Origin: Arachis hypogaea
Lineage: Eukaryota > Streptophyta > Magnoliopsida > Fabales > Fabaceae
Assembly (NCBI RefSeq): GCF_003086295.3
Contig: NC_092054.1
Location: 39,997,294-40,061,293 of the forward strand
Length of the DNA: 64,000 nt
Direction: 5' to 3'
Made by a program: the position numbers and the translations under genes. Below, in pieces: positions 34,118-45,505 of this stretch (position 1 is its first letter; each line of letters begins with the position of its first letter). A model generated the notes under the pieces. That model had not been told where the DNA came from and made no database searches. It worked only from the letters and a program-made list of their open reading frames with translations.

Positions 34118-35676
34118 TGATGAGCAGATATTTTATACGCTTTTTGGGGATAATTTCATATAGTTTTGAGTATGTTCTAGTTAGTTTTTAGTTTATTTCC
34201 AGTAGTTTTTAGGAAAAATTCATATTTCTGGACTTTACTATGAGTTGTGTGTTTTTCTGTAATTTCAGGTATTTTTCTGGCTGAAATTGAAGGAGCTGAG
34301 CAAAAATCTGATTCAGGCTGAAAAAGGACTGCTGATGCTGTTGCATTCTGACCTCCCTGCACTCAAATTGAATTTTCTGGAGCTACAAAACTCAAAATGG
34401 CATGCTTCTAATTGCATTGGAAAGTAGACATCCAGGGCTTTCCAGAAATATATAATAGTTCATACTTTTCACAAGGATAGACGACGTAAACTGGCGTTCA
34501 ACGCCAGTCCTCTGCCCAATTCTGGCGTCCAGCGCCAGAATAGGATAAAAAACTGGAGTTGAACGCCCAAACTGGCACAAAAACTGGCGTTCAACTCCAC
34601 AAATGGCCTCTGCACGTGAATTGCTTAAAGTCTCAGCCCCAGCACACACCAAGTGGGCCCCAGCACACCAAGTGGGCCCCAGAAGTGGATCTCTACATCA
34701 TCCATCATAGTCCACTCATATTTTGTAACCCTAGGCTACTGGTTTAGTATTTAAACAACTTTTAGAGACTTATTTTGTATCTCATGACATTTCAGATCTA
34801 AACTTTGTATTCTCTGATGGAATGAGTCTCTAAACCCCATTGTTGGGGGTGAGGAGCTCTGCTGTGTCTCGATGAATTAATGCAAGTATTTCTGTTTTCC
34901 ATTCAAACACGCTTGTTTCTATCTAAGATGTTCATTCGCGATTAACTGTGATGAAGGTGATGATCTGTGACATTCATCACCTTCCTCAAACCATGAACGT
35001 GTGCCTGACAACCACCTCCGTTTTATATCCGATTGAATGAGTATCTCTTAGATTCTTTAATCAGAATCTCCGTGGTATAAGCTAGAACTGATGGCAGCAT
35101 TCATGAGAATCCGGAAAGTCTAAACCTTGTCTGTGGTATTCCGAGTAGGATTCAAGGATTGAATGACTGTGACGAGCTTCAAACTCCTGAAGGCTGGGCG
35201 TTAGTGACAGATGCAAAAGGATAGTAAATCCTATTCCAACCGGATCGAGAACCAACCGGTGATTAGCCGTGCTGTGACAGAGCACGTGAGCGTAGTTTTC
35301 ACTGGAAGGATGGAAGGTAGCCATTGACAACGGTGATCCACCAACACACAGCTTGCCATAGGGGGACGTGCGTGATGTGAACAAGAAGACAGAGGAAAGC
35401 AGAGATTCAGAAGACAAAGCATCTCTAAAACCCCAACATATTCTCCATTACTGCACAACAAGTAACTTTTAATTTATGCTCTACTGGTTACTCACAATTC
35501 AATTGATAAACATAATTGACTTCCTGACTAAGATTTACAAGATAACCATAGATTGCTTCATACCAACAATCTCCGTGGGATTCGACCCTTACTCACGTAA
35601 GGTATTACTTGGACGACCCAATGCACTTGCTGGTCATGTGTGCGAAATTGTAAGAGAGTAACAATTTTGTGCACCA
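34118..35676 (+). mobile_element. 3' LTR of element B
   Basis: 1559 bp, same length as the 5' LTR, ending GTGCACCA at 35676 and followed by ATCAC. Visible differences are single bases (for example GAGCAGATA for GAGCGGATA at its start). Confidence 0.95.
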
Positions 35677-35681
35677 ATCAC

Positions 35682-36115
35682 CAAGAGAATGAACTGCTAG
35701 AGCTTCACCCTCGTTCAGTTGGATGACTACGGCCAATGGCGTTTGATCTGAAGCAGAGGAGATTGATGACCACGGCCAATGGCGTTGATCACATACAGCC
35801 TGCCATAGAAGAAATCATTCACAAGCAAAGGAGACAGTAATACCAAAGTTAATTTAGAAAGACAAAGCAACTCCAATCCTTAACCATATTCCTATTACTG
35901 ATTCCATTTAATTTATAGAGTGTTTTATTTTATTCCTTTTAATGCAATTAAACCTTAATTTAACAACTCTTCTATTCGCCTGACTAAGACCTGCAAGATA
36001 ACCATAGCTTGCTTCAAACCACAATCCTCGTGGGATCGACCCTGACTCGCTCAGGTATTACTTGGACGACCCAATGCACTTGCTGGTATAGTTGTACAGA
36101 GTGTGGGGATTTGTG
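35682..36115 (+). mobile_element. FIDEL-like LTR G, right part, end missing
   Basis: It continues 24697 after the ATCAC duplication. It reaches ACTTGCTGGTATAGTTGTAC and GTGTGGGGATTTGTG and then stops, a few bases before the expected TGCACCA, where element E begins. Confidence 0.8.
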
Positions 36116-37586
36116 TGAAGGAGAAAAATTGTCGGTAAAGATTTTCACAAAAATGTCGCGTTGCAAGTATAGTTCTAAACCAACAAATTATCCTCGGTCA
36201 ATGTTTAAATTGTTTGTCACTTAAGAAAACCCAATAAAATTAACCGAATTATTTACACCTCGGGTCGTCTCTCAAGAAATTACAGGAAAGTGTATTGATT
36301 ATTGATTATGAAAAAGTATATTTTTGGGTTTTGTAATAAGAAACAAGAAAGTAAAATGGTGAGAAAATAAACTAATAACTAAGAAAGCTCTTAGCAAGGA
36401 AAGAGAATTAGAAGTCCTATCCTCATTATCATCGTCAATTGTGATGGTAAATGTGAATTGCCTTTACTTAGTTAACCTCTAACAAATGGAGGAAGGTCAA
36501 GTGCATACAATTAACTTGAGTTCACAAGTTCTAGTCAACTCATAGTGAGAGACTAGCTTTGGTGAAGTTCAAGCTAATCGGCAATCTTCAATCACCAATC
36601 AACAAAAGACTTTTGATAACTCAAGAATTTCTAATTAATCAATCCAAGTCAAGAACATAAAAAGCTAATTTAAAATCCAACCAAGCATTTTATCAAACAC
36701 TTGGAAGGCATAAAATAAAAACATAGAAAACTAACAAGACATAGCAAAATCTAAGACTAACAGTTGCAAGTGGAATCAATAACAACAAATTAAAGAAAGC
36801 AATGATAAACATGGAAACATAAATTGTATTAATATAGATTAAAGGAAACAAGAAAAATTCATAAACTAAATTGGAAACATAAAGAAATCAAAGAGAGAAA
36901 TAGATAAACTAAAGCGCTAGAACAAATAAAAGTAGAAGAGAAACTAAATTAAAGTAAGGTAGAAATCTGAATTTGAGAAAGAACAAGACTACAAACCCTA
37001 AAACCTAGAGAGAGGAGAGAGCTTCTCTCTCTAGAAACCTACATCTAAAACCTAAAATTGTGTTAATGAATGAGAAGTGAATGATCCCCCTTTCCAGCTC
37101 CACTCTGTAGCCTCTAATCTTCACTTTCGGGCTTGAAACTTGGTCAAAAGCAGCCCAGAAATTGCCCCCAACGAATTCTGTTAATTGCAGCATATGACAC
37201 TCGTCACGCGTATGCGCCAGCCACATATACGCGTCGCTGAACCTTGCACCTGGCCACGCGTATGCATCGCCCATGCGTACGCGTCACTACCAAATTCTGA
37301 AATTTTTAATTTGTGTTCCTTCCACTTTTGCATGCTTCTTTTCTATCCTCTAAGCCATTCTTACCCTATAAACCCTGAAAACACCTAACAAATATATCAC
37401 GGCATTGAATGGTAATAAGAGAAGATTAAAATTAGCGAATTTAAGGCCAAAAAAGCATGTTTTCGATCATAGCACAAAATTAGGAAGGATTTGTAAAACC
37501 ATGCAATTTATATGAATAAGTGTATGAATAATTGATAAAATCCACTCAATTCAATACAAAATGAACCGTAAAATAGTGGTTTATCA
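36116..37586 (-). mobile_element. 3' LTR of element E
   Basis: On the minus strand it starts TGATAAACCACTATTTTACG (37586 downward) and ends near 36116. It includes a CpG-rich tract at 37203-37290 and the CTAGAGAGAGAAGCTCTC region. Collinear with the two parts of 42575-45505. Confidence 0.85.
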
Positions 37587-37624
37587 ATCTCCCCACACTT
37601 AACATTAGCATGTCCTCATGCTAA
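37587..37624 (-). promoter_or_regulatory. terminal AGGA-loop hairpin and polypurine tract of element E
   Basis: On the minus strand TTAGCATG-AGGA-CATGCTAA (37624-37605), then TGTTAAGTGTGGGGAGAT up to the LTR start. The 8-bp stem is unlike that of A/B but the loop is the same. Confidence 0.8.
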
Positions 37625-37840
37625 GCTCAAGGGAAGCTATAAAGGAGGTGAAGAGGAATGGTAGAATTTATGAAATGCAACCTATCTATATGAATGCAAC
37701 TAAATACAAAATGCTTTTACCTACTAGGTTAAAAGTAAATAAATCTTCCAAAAGCAAATATAAACTGGATCTCACTAATTTAAATCGCAAAATTAAGTAC
37801 AAGTAGATTTGCAAGAAGAAAGCTCGTAAAAGCCGGGAAC

Positions 37841-37920
37841 AAAGAATCGAGCATCGAACCCTCACCGGAAGTGTATACACTCTAATCACTCAAGAGTTTA
37901 AGGTTCGATTCTCTCAATTC
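37841..37920 (-). repeat. inverted repeat around GGTTCGAT in element E
   Basis: AAAGAATCGAGCATCGAACC at 37841 pairs with AGGTTCGATTCTCTCAATTC near 37901. The loop keeps the TACACTTCCGG/TACACATCCGG word shared with element C (2372-2449). Confidence 0.6.
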
Positions 37921-38231
37921 TCTACTAACCTTACTTTCTAAGGCTTGCTCTTCTTCTACTAATCAACAAAATTTAATGCACGAATACACATATCATGAGG
38001 CCTTTTAAGGGTTTTAATGGGGTTAGGGTCAAGGTAGGATTGTATTTAGTCAAGTGGACTAAAATCTGAATCCTTGATTAACCTAAACTTCCCACCTAAC
38101 TTAAGACAATCCATGTAATCAGAATATAAAATCTAACTACCCATTAACTATATTTACCATATATTCATGCATCTGCATTTGAGTACAACTCATATGTATT
38201 GCTACTACCATTTACTTTGGGGCATTTTGTT

Positions 38232-38324
38232 CCCTTTTTTATTTTTTCTCTCTCTTTTTTTTCTTTTTTTCTTTTTTTTTGTTTTCTTTTTCTTTTTCTT
38301 TTTCTTTTCTTTTGTTTTTTTTTC
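38232..38324. repeat. poly-T/C low-complexity tract
   Basis: T-runs interrupted by single C or G; matches the A/G-rich tract of element C near 1950-2040. Confidence 0.9.
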
Positions 38325-39033
38325 AATGCATACAATCAAGGTATTGAATGCATGAACATGTCCTCAACATTCTTTTCACATTTTCACAAAAAAGTCTAAC
38401 ATACTCAATTCCCAAACCAAATATTTCCAAACCCAACTTTTCTGCACTTAAATCATGAACACTTTCACTAGTCTAAGCTAACCAAGGATTGAAATTGAGG
38501 TCATTCATTATTTTTCTCTTAGAGTTAATGATGTGCTAAAGTAAAATAGGCTCAACATTAGTTTGCAAAGAATAATGAAAGGGTAAGGCCATATGGGTAT
38601 GTGAGCTATAGTGAAACAAGGGCCCCAATCATATAAGTGCATGCATACATCAAACAATGGAAATATAGAATTAAACAAGACAAAGATCACAATTTTAGAG
38701 AAAACAACACACACCAAAATAAAACATTGGTTGATAACATGTAACAAATCAAATAGGTTCAAAAAATCTTACTGGATTTTGTGTGTTCAAGCTCTAAACC
38801 ATGTTCCAAAATAAATTTCTTCAAGCATGTTCAACAAAAATTTTAATTCAAATTAGTGAAATGCTATAAAATAGTTTCTTGGAAAAGAATTCATCACTTC
38901 AACCAAGTAGTACATAAATGTAAGCAATTAACTACACATGCAATCTATTATGCAATGCGACAACTAACTAACAAAGAAAATTAAACATTGGTGTTGAGAC
39001 AGGAAGTAGTTAACCATGGAAGTCGGTCATTGA

Positions 39034-39070
39034 CCTCCCCACACTTAAAAATTGCACCGTCCTCGGTGCA
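39034..39070 (-). promoter_or_regulatory. internal AGGA-loop hairpin and polypurine copy of element E
   Basis: On the minus strand TGCACCG-AGGA-CGGTGCA (39070-39053) is followed by ATTTTTAAGTGTGGGGAGGT. It repeats the purine site of the LTR border (37587-37604), about 1.45 kb upstream of it, with a wholly different but still paired stem. Confidence 0.78.
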
Positions 39071-39842
39071 TGAAAAGATGTTCAAGTGGACGGGTGGCTA
39101 CAACCGATGAGTTTCTTCAACGGATTGTGCAGATGGACTTGTTTGTTGCCCCATTTAGAAGCTTTTCCTTTCCCTTCTTGGTGGCTATCCTGAAAGAAGA
39201 GAAAAAAGGAAGAAGAATAACCCACAAATAAAGATATGCAAACAAATAAAATATAGGTGGGCTAATGCCAAATAATAATGAGGTTCTCAACTACATGGTA
39301 GCTACAACATGCAAGTGAGAAAGCAGTATAAGAAAATGGCATATCAACTAACACTGGATGCAAGAGTAATGTCAAAGCATAAGTAAATGGCAAGAATACT
39401 CGAAAACAACAAGTTAAAACAAGAATTGACACAGAAAAGATTAGTGATAAGCATGAGAGCATTTGGTATTATCCTAACTCAATGATAATGAAGCATAAGA
39501 ACAAAGAATAATGAGTCAGAAGGGATGAAAGCACTAATCTTGTGTGTGGGGCAAAAAATTTCCATTAATGCTAAACAAGTCACGAAGTACCAAAATGATC
39601 CAAGAAATTTTCAAAAGTTGAGTAGAAAATTTAACACCAATGGTAAAATAGGAAACGTAAGAAGGAAAATAAAAATAAGTTACAAAAGCAAAGTTAAAAT
39701 GCAATGAATGAAAGTGTGAAAATGTAATAAACAAAAGAGAATAAGGATGAGAAGTTAAAGAAATGAAGAAGAAAAAAGTAAGAAAGGAAGAAGAAAGAAG
39801 GAGAAACGAGAGAAGAAAGAAGAAAGAAATGGGGGAAGGGAA

Positions 39843-40205
39843 ATGACGCATAAGCGTCGTCCATGTGCACGCATGGATTGCAGAATGAGGAGGTGACGCA
39901 TACGCGTTAGTCACGCGTACGCGTGGGGTGTGAATTGTGCTACTCGCATAACACTCGAACAGTTTCTGCACAACTCTCGGGTTTCAGTACTGGACTATCA
40001 AAATTTTGGCGTCGACGCGCACGCGTCGTCCACGCCTACGCGTGGATGGGCAAAGGATCAAGTGACGCGTACGCATCAGTGAGGCGCACACGTGGGTTGG
40101 GATGTGCGCCTAGCACCCCACCCGCATGGTTCCAGCACAATTCTCGGGTTTTTATACCTAAGAGCAAAATTCAATATGATGCGTGCGCGTTGGCCACACG
40201 CACGG
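39843..40205 (-). repeat. CpG-rich palindromic tracts inside element E
   Basis: Several GACGCGTACGC/ACGCGTACGCGTGG words between the gag-like frame and the internal hairpin; the same motif as in the LTRs. No gene. Confidence 0.85.
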
Positions 40206-40384
40206 GTGAGCTTCCTTTTTTTTAAAGTATAAGAAACTAACAAGCTATAAAAGTAATGCCAACCATTATTAAACAAGTAAAACCATAACTTAAACGAAAT
40301 AAACCTAACTAAAAATAAAAATGCGACTTATTACCTAACACTTTTAGTTAAAGTTCTTAAGTTGGACACTTGGTGAGCTCCTTG

Positions 40385-42409
40385 TCATGGTGGCTTTTGC
40401 TTGAACTCATCTTGAAACTTCCACCAACGCTTGGACTTCCAATAAGCTCCAACATTTCCAAGTGAATTCACCAAGCTTTGATGAAGTTCTTCACAAGTTT
40501 TGAGCTCCCAAAGTTGATCCTCTTGTATGCCAGGATCCCAAATCTTATTTCTACACCCGTCTTTAAGTGGATCATCATTGTTCCAACCGGGTGGCAAGCA
40601 ATTTGAATTCTCAATGAAGTACCAAACTCTTCTCTTAGATCTAACTAATTGATCACCAGTCCAACCCTTGCATCTAGCTCTTGAAATCTCAACCTTGATG
40701 AGTCTTGATTTGCAACTCCAACCACTAAACATCCTTCTCTTACGCTTCATTCCAAAAAGCCTCCTAAGTTGGCCATCCGTTTCAAGCATGCCATACTCAA
40801 GTGGGACAATAAAGCTAATAGAGATAAGTTTTACCCACTCAAATGAAGGAGTAGATGGAAACCTAGATAGAGAAGTCTCCAATGATCTTGACAAAGCATA
40901 TTGAACTCCCGTCCAACCTTGCCGAAGGACTTCCACCTTTTGAAAAGATTATTCACTTTCAAACTCTTCCTCACCGAACTCATCCAACTCTTCTTCGTCA
41001 CTCAAATCATAAATATAAGGTTGAGAGAGATCTACCTCAATGTTGCTTTTGGGAGAAGGTTCTTCAAACTCAAGAGGTTCACTTGTGGATGCAAATTCAT
41101 TACTAGGATGGCTCGATTCATGATCATCATCACCAAGGGACCTTGCCTCTTGATCTATCCCGTCCAATTCTTCATAGGGAACATGCCTTGGAGGTTGTAC
41201 ACTAGCCTCCTCAACATCGATTTCAAGCTTCTTGGAGGAATACTCTACAACTCTAGATTCCCATGGAGGTTCAGCATCTCCTAAGTCTTCAACCACTTCT
41301 TCCTCTTCAACAATTACAGCTTCCTCCAATTGTTCCAATACAAAGTCACATTCCTCACTTTCCACCGGAGTTCCTAATCTCTCCTTCATGACACATTCTT
41401 CATTAGATTCTCTACATGTAGCCAAGGGAGTTCCTTGAGTGTCCAAACGTTGGGAAGCGAATCGACTTACTAACTTGGTCAAGGCAGCCGCGAATTCCAA
41501 TGTCGCCCTTTTCATCTTGCTTTGCCCTTGAAGTAGTGAAGTGAAAGAATCATCTATTAGGGTTTGGGGTGGATAGGAGGGTTCATTATATCGGAGAAAG
41601 GGTTCATAATAAGAGGGTGGTTCATCATGATAAGGATGTGGCGGTTCAACACTCTCCATCTTTTCCTCTTGTTGCACAACACACTCTCGTCCTTTGTTCT
41701 CAAGTTGAGATTCTAAGATCTCCTTCATGCTCCGCTATTCGGTTGACTTTCCACATTCATCCGTGGAAACACTTTGTTTGTTGCATGAGTCCCATGGGTC
41801 GAACTTTTGATGGATGGTTGCTTGAAGTCGATCCATTGCTTTCTTGAGACGATCCATTGGCTCTTGTTCCACTTGGCTATCATAAGTAGGATCATAGTGC
41901 TCTTGAATTGATGGATATGGACATTCTCCTATGGAGGGTTATGGTGGAAAAGAAAATTCATCTTGTGGTTGAAAATCTTCATACATTGGAGGTGGTGTAT
42001 ATTAAGGTGGTGGTTCTTGGGAGTAATTGTGTTAGAATTGGGGTAGTTCTATATATGGCTCATATAGTGTTTAGTATGGTGGATGAGGATTAGAGTCATA
42101 GGGAGGTGTTTGGTAAAACGGGGCTTGTGAGTATGGTTGAAGGCTATGTTGTGGGGGATAAAGGTCATAGGTGTATGGTGGTTGTTGATTGTCATAGAGA
42201 GGTCCACCATAACCATTGTCTTGGTATGCATCATGGAATGGTTATTCCTCACAGTACATTGGAGGAGGTTGTTGCCAAGATGGTTGCCCATAAGCTTAAG
42301 GCTCCTCCCACCTTTGACTGTCCCATCCTTGATGCATGTTCTCATTGTAGCTTCCATTCCCTACAACATAATTTGAATCAAACTCATAGCCAAAGGAGTG
42401 AGAATTCAT
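40385..42409 (-). pseudogene. gag-like frame of element E, no known domain
   Basis: One minus-strand frame runs from ATG 42409 (MNSHSFGYEFDSNYV) to the stop at 40385 and is broken by about eight stops, most of them TAA that could come from CAA. The N-terminal 200 residues are Tyr/Pro/Gln-rich (YGGPLYDNQQPPYTYD, PQHSLQPYSQAPFYQTPPYD). The middle (41728-40949) is acidic: LEQLEEAVIVEEEEVVEDLG and DLSDEEELDEFGEEEFESE. The C-terminal part (40936-40385) is basic and Trp-rich: RLFGMKRKRRMFSGWSCKS, LPPGWNNDDPLKDGC, WKSKRWWKFQDEF. There is no zinc knuckle and no enzyme motif. Position directly after primer site and leader suggests a structural, gag-like role; this is inference. Confidence 0.65.
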
Positions 42410-42574
42410 AGTAACAAGAGAAAAAAAAACAAAAACTAATAAGAAATAATGAAAATAAACTCCTAAAACTAGAAACAACTAACAAGGAAACAAAAGGCAA
42501 ACATATTCACAATATTCATAATAACCAATAATAAGGTACACATTTGCAATTCCCCGACAACAACTTCAAAAACT
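42410..42574 (-). promoter_or_regulatory. short leader and decayed primer-binding site of element E
   Basis: On the minus strand TGAAGTTGTTGTCGGGGA (42568-42551) matches TGGCGCCGTTGCCGGGGA at 13 of 18 positions, mostly C-to-T or G-to-A changes. The leader to the gag-like ATG is only about 140 nt, far shorter than in A or B. Confidence 0.65.
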
Positions 42575-45505
42575 TGACAGAGGAGAAATGTCAGTAAAGA
42601 TTTTCACAAAAATATCGTGTTGCAAGTATAGTTCTAAACCGACAATTAAACCTCAATCAACGTTTAAATTGTTTATCACTTAAGCAAACCCAATAAAATT
42701 AACCGAAGTATTTAAATCTCAGGCCGTCTCTCAAGGAATTGCAGGGAAGTATGTTTATTATTGGTTATGAAAAAGTATATTTTTGGGTTTTGGGTTTAAT
42801 AAGCAAGGAATGTAAATAACAAGAAGATAACTAATAACTAAGAAAAGTCCTAGCAAGGGTTGAGAATCAGAATTCCTATCCTCATTATCATTGTCAATTG
42901 TGATGGTAATTGTAAATTGCTCTCACTTAGTTAACCTCTAACAATTGAAGGAAAGTTAAGTGAGCAAATCAACTTGAGTTCACAAGTCCTAATCAAAGAC
43001 TAGAGTTAGTGAAGCTCAAGCCAACTAGCAACTTTCAATCACCAACCAACAAGAGACTTTGACAATTCAAGAGTCTCCAAATTACTCAATCCAAACTAAG
43101 AATACAAAAATATAATTTAAAATCCAACCAAGCATTTTATCAAACACTTGGTGGGTACAAAATAAAAGCATGGTAAAATTGCAACAATAATAAAATCTAA
43201 CAACTACCAATTGAAAGAAATTAACAATGACAACTGAAGAAAGCAATAACAACATGAACATATTAATTGCATTAACAAAGATCTAAAGTATCAAGAGTAT
43301 ATAAACATAAGGATAACAAAGTGAAGGAAATGACAAGTAGAATTGAAGAACAAAGGTGCTAGAACAATAAATTGCAAGGAATTGTAAATAAAAATAGAAA
43401 TTAAATCTAAATCTAAGAAGAAATTGGAATAGAAATCCTAAAACCTAGAGAGAGGAGAGAGCCTTGACGTTATGATTTTTGCCAGTAAAGAATGTCATAA
43501 AAACATTCGCGTTGTAGATATAGTCTCTAAACCGACAGAAATCCCTTCGTACAAAAGTTTTGGTTGTCACAAGTAACAAACCCCTTTTAAAATTGATAAC
43601 CAAGTATTTAAACCTCGGGTCGTCTTCTCAAGGAATTGCAGGGAGGTATGTTCTTATTATTGGTTATAAGTTTGTAAATTGGGGGATGTTGAGTTTGGAC
43701 AATGGGCACAGATATATTTAAATGACAAATAAAATAAATAAATAACTGTAAAATAAACTTTTGGCAAGGTATGAGAAATTGGAAGTCCAGGCTTAGTTAT
43801 CCTTATCAAAAACAATGAAAGTTGGATCTTAATTCCACTTAGTTAACCTTTGCTGAGGCAAAGGAAAGTTAAGGGACTAATTAGTTTGATCTTCGAATCC
43901 TATTTATTTCCTAAGAAAAGGTTGGGATTATTGAAGCTCAATTCAATTAGCAAAGATAACAGTTATCAATTATGCTGTTGAGTTGGATAATTCCTGAGTT
44001 ACTGATTTCTTAACCAAGACCAAAAGGGGAAAAGTAAATCTACTGGAATAAGAATGCCTTCAGATGGGAAGCAATAATCATGTAAATAAAAGAGAGCAAT
44101 AATAACTGAAATACCTCAAATAACATTAATTCAAGTAATTTGGAATAGTTCATAAACTAAATTGGAAAAATAAATAAAAATAAAGAACCTGGAATTGAGA
44201 GTTACTCCTAAAACTAAGAGAAGTCCTAAATCCTAATCCTAAGAGAGAGGAGAGAACCTCTCTCTCTAAAAACTACATCTACTCCTAAAATTGTGAATGT
44301 GAAAGCCTCTCTATGAATGGATGCAATCCCCCACTTTATAGTCTCTAATCTGTGTTTTCTAGGCCGCGAACTGGGTCGAAAACAGCCCGGAAATCGCTGG
44401 AGAAGAATTCAAACACGCTGATTTCCGTCACTGCGATGCGGCCGCATGGATCACGCGGTCGCGTCGCCTAGCATCAAAGGAACTATAGCATATTATATAT
44501 CAAATCGAAGCCCCAGACGTTAGCTTTCCAACGCAACTGAAACCGCGTCGTTTGGACCTCTGTAGCTAAAGTTATAGCTGTTTGAGTGCGAAGAGATCAG
44601 GCTGGACAGCTTAGCAACTTCTTCATCTTCTTGTATTCCTTCCACTTTTGCATGCTTCCTTTCCATCCTCCAAGTCATTCCTGCCCTATAATATCTGAAA
44701 ACACTTAACACACATATCAAGTCATCTAATGGTGATAAGAGAGGATTAATAATAAGCAAATATAAGATCAAAGAAGCATGTTTTCAATCAAAGCACATAA
44801 TTAGGAAGGCAAATGTAAAACCATGCGAATAGTATGAATAAGTGGGTAAAGAGTAGATAAAAACCACTCAATTGAGCACAAGATAAACCATAAAATAGTG
44901 ATTTATCAAGCCTCCTACTCTAGAAACCTACATCTAAAACCTAAAGTATGAATGAATGAGAAGTGAATGATCCCCCTTTCCAGCTCCACTCTGCAGCTTC
45001 TAATCTTCACTTTCGGGCTTGAAACTGGGTCAAAAGCAACCCAGAAATCGCCCCCAGTGAATTCTGTTAATTACAGCACGTGACGCTCGTCACGCGTACA
45101 CGTCAGCCACATGTACGCATCGTTAAACCTTGCACCTGGCCACGCGTGCGCGTCGTATGTCTACTGCACCAGTCACGCGTACGCGTCGCCTATGCGTACG
45201 CGTCGCTACCAGATTCTGAAATTCTTAATTTCTTGTGTTCCTTCCACTTTTGCATGTTTCTTTTCCATTCTCTAAGTCATTCCTGTCCTATAAACCCTGA
45301 AAACACTTAACAAATATATCACGACATCGAATGGTAATAAGAGGAGATTTAAATTAGCGAATTTAATGCCAAAGAAGCATGTTTTCAATCATAGCACAAA
45401 ATTATGAAGGATTTGTAAAACCATGCAATTTATATGAAGTGTATGAATAATTGATAAAATTCACTCAATTCAATACAAAATAAACTGTAAAATAGTGGTT
45501 TATCA
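42575..45505 (-). mobile_element. 5' LTR of element E, split by a solo LTR
   Basis: 42575-43464 plus 44914-45505, about 1482 bp when joined, collinear with 36116-37586. The CpG-rich tract is at 45080-45200. The split point is in the AGAGAGGAGAGAGC run. Confidence 0.88.
43465..44908 (-). mobile_element. nested solo LTR, 1444 bp, target duplication AGCCT
   Basis: TGACGTTATG...GATTTATCA with identical AGCCT at 43460-43464 and 44909-44913. Related to but clearly diverged from E's own LTR; its CpG tract reads GCGATGCGGCCGCATGGATC rather than ACGCGTACGCGT. Confidence 0.92.

Larger units (their letters stand above)
24703..35676 (+). mobile_element. element B: FIDEL-like Ty3/gypsy retrotransposon, nearly complete
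   Basis: A 10,974-bp element with two 1559-bp LTRs, an intact primer site, leader, a single gag-pol frame including integrase, a 3' block and terminal hairpin. The perfect target duplication ATCAC (24698-24702, 35677-35681) shows one clean insertion into LTR G. LTRs are equal in length and differ by few substitutions, so it is probably the most recent of the large elements here. Four in-frame stops prevent an intact polyprotein. Confidence 0.95.
37625..39033 (-). other. 3' non-coding block of element E
   Basis: About 1.4 kb between the terminal and internal hairpin sites, collinear with 1319-2689 of element C. It contains the GGTTCGAT inverted repeat (37841-37920) and a poly-T/C tract (38232-38324). 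No credible gene; F-rich frames over the tract are low-complexity artefacts. Confidence 0.75.
36116..45505 (-). mobile_element. element E: minus-strand LTR element without recognisable pol
   Basis: Two LTRs (36116-37586; 42575-45505 with a nested LTR), a decayed tRNA-Asp-type primer site, a gag-like frame of about 675 codons, an internal hairpin/purine site, a long non-coding block and a terminal hairpin/purine site. No protease, RT, RNase H or integrase was found, so it is a non-autonomous (gag-only or LARD-like) element, probably helped by a related pol-bearing family. Flanks do not share a target duplication (GATTTGTG side against GCCAT). Confidence 0.85.

Noticed and set aside
38167..38399. 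Phe-rich membrane-like proteins
   Set aside because: Translations of the poly-T/C tract in the non-coding block of element E.
40668..41284. Plus-strand frames of 78-127 codons
   Set aside because: Antisense of the gag-like frame of element E, which keeps one consistent frame over 2 kb on the minus strand.
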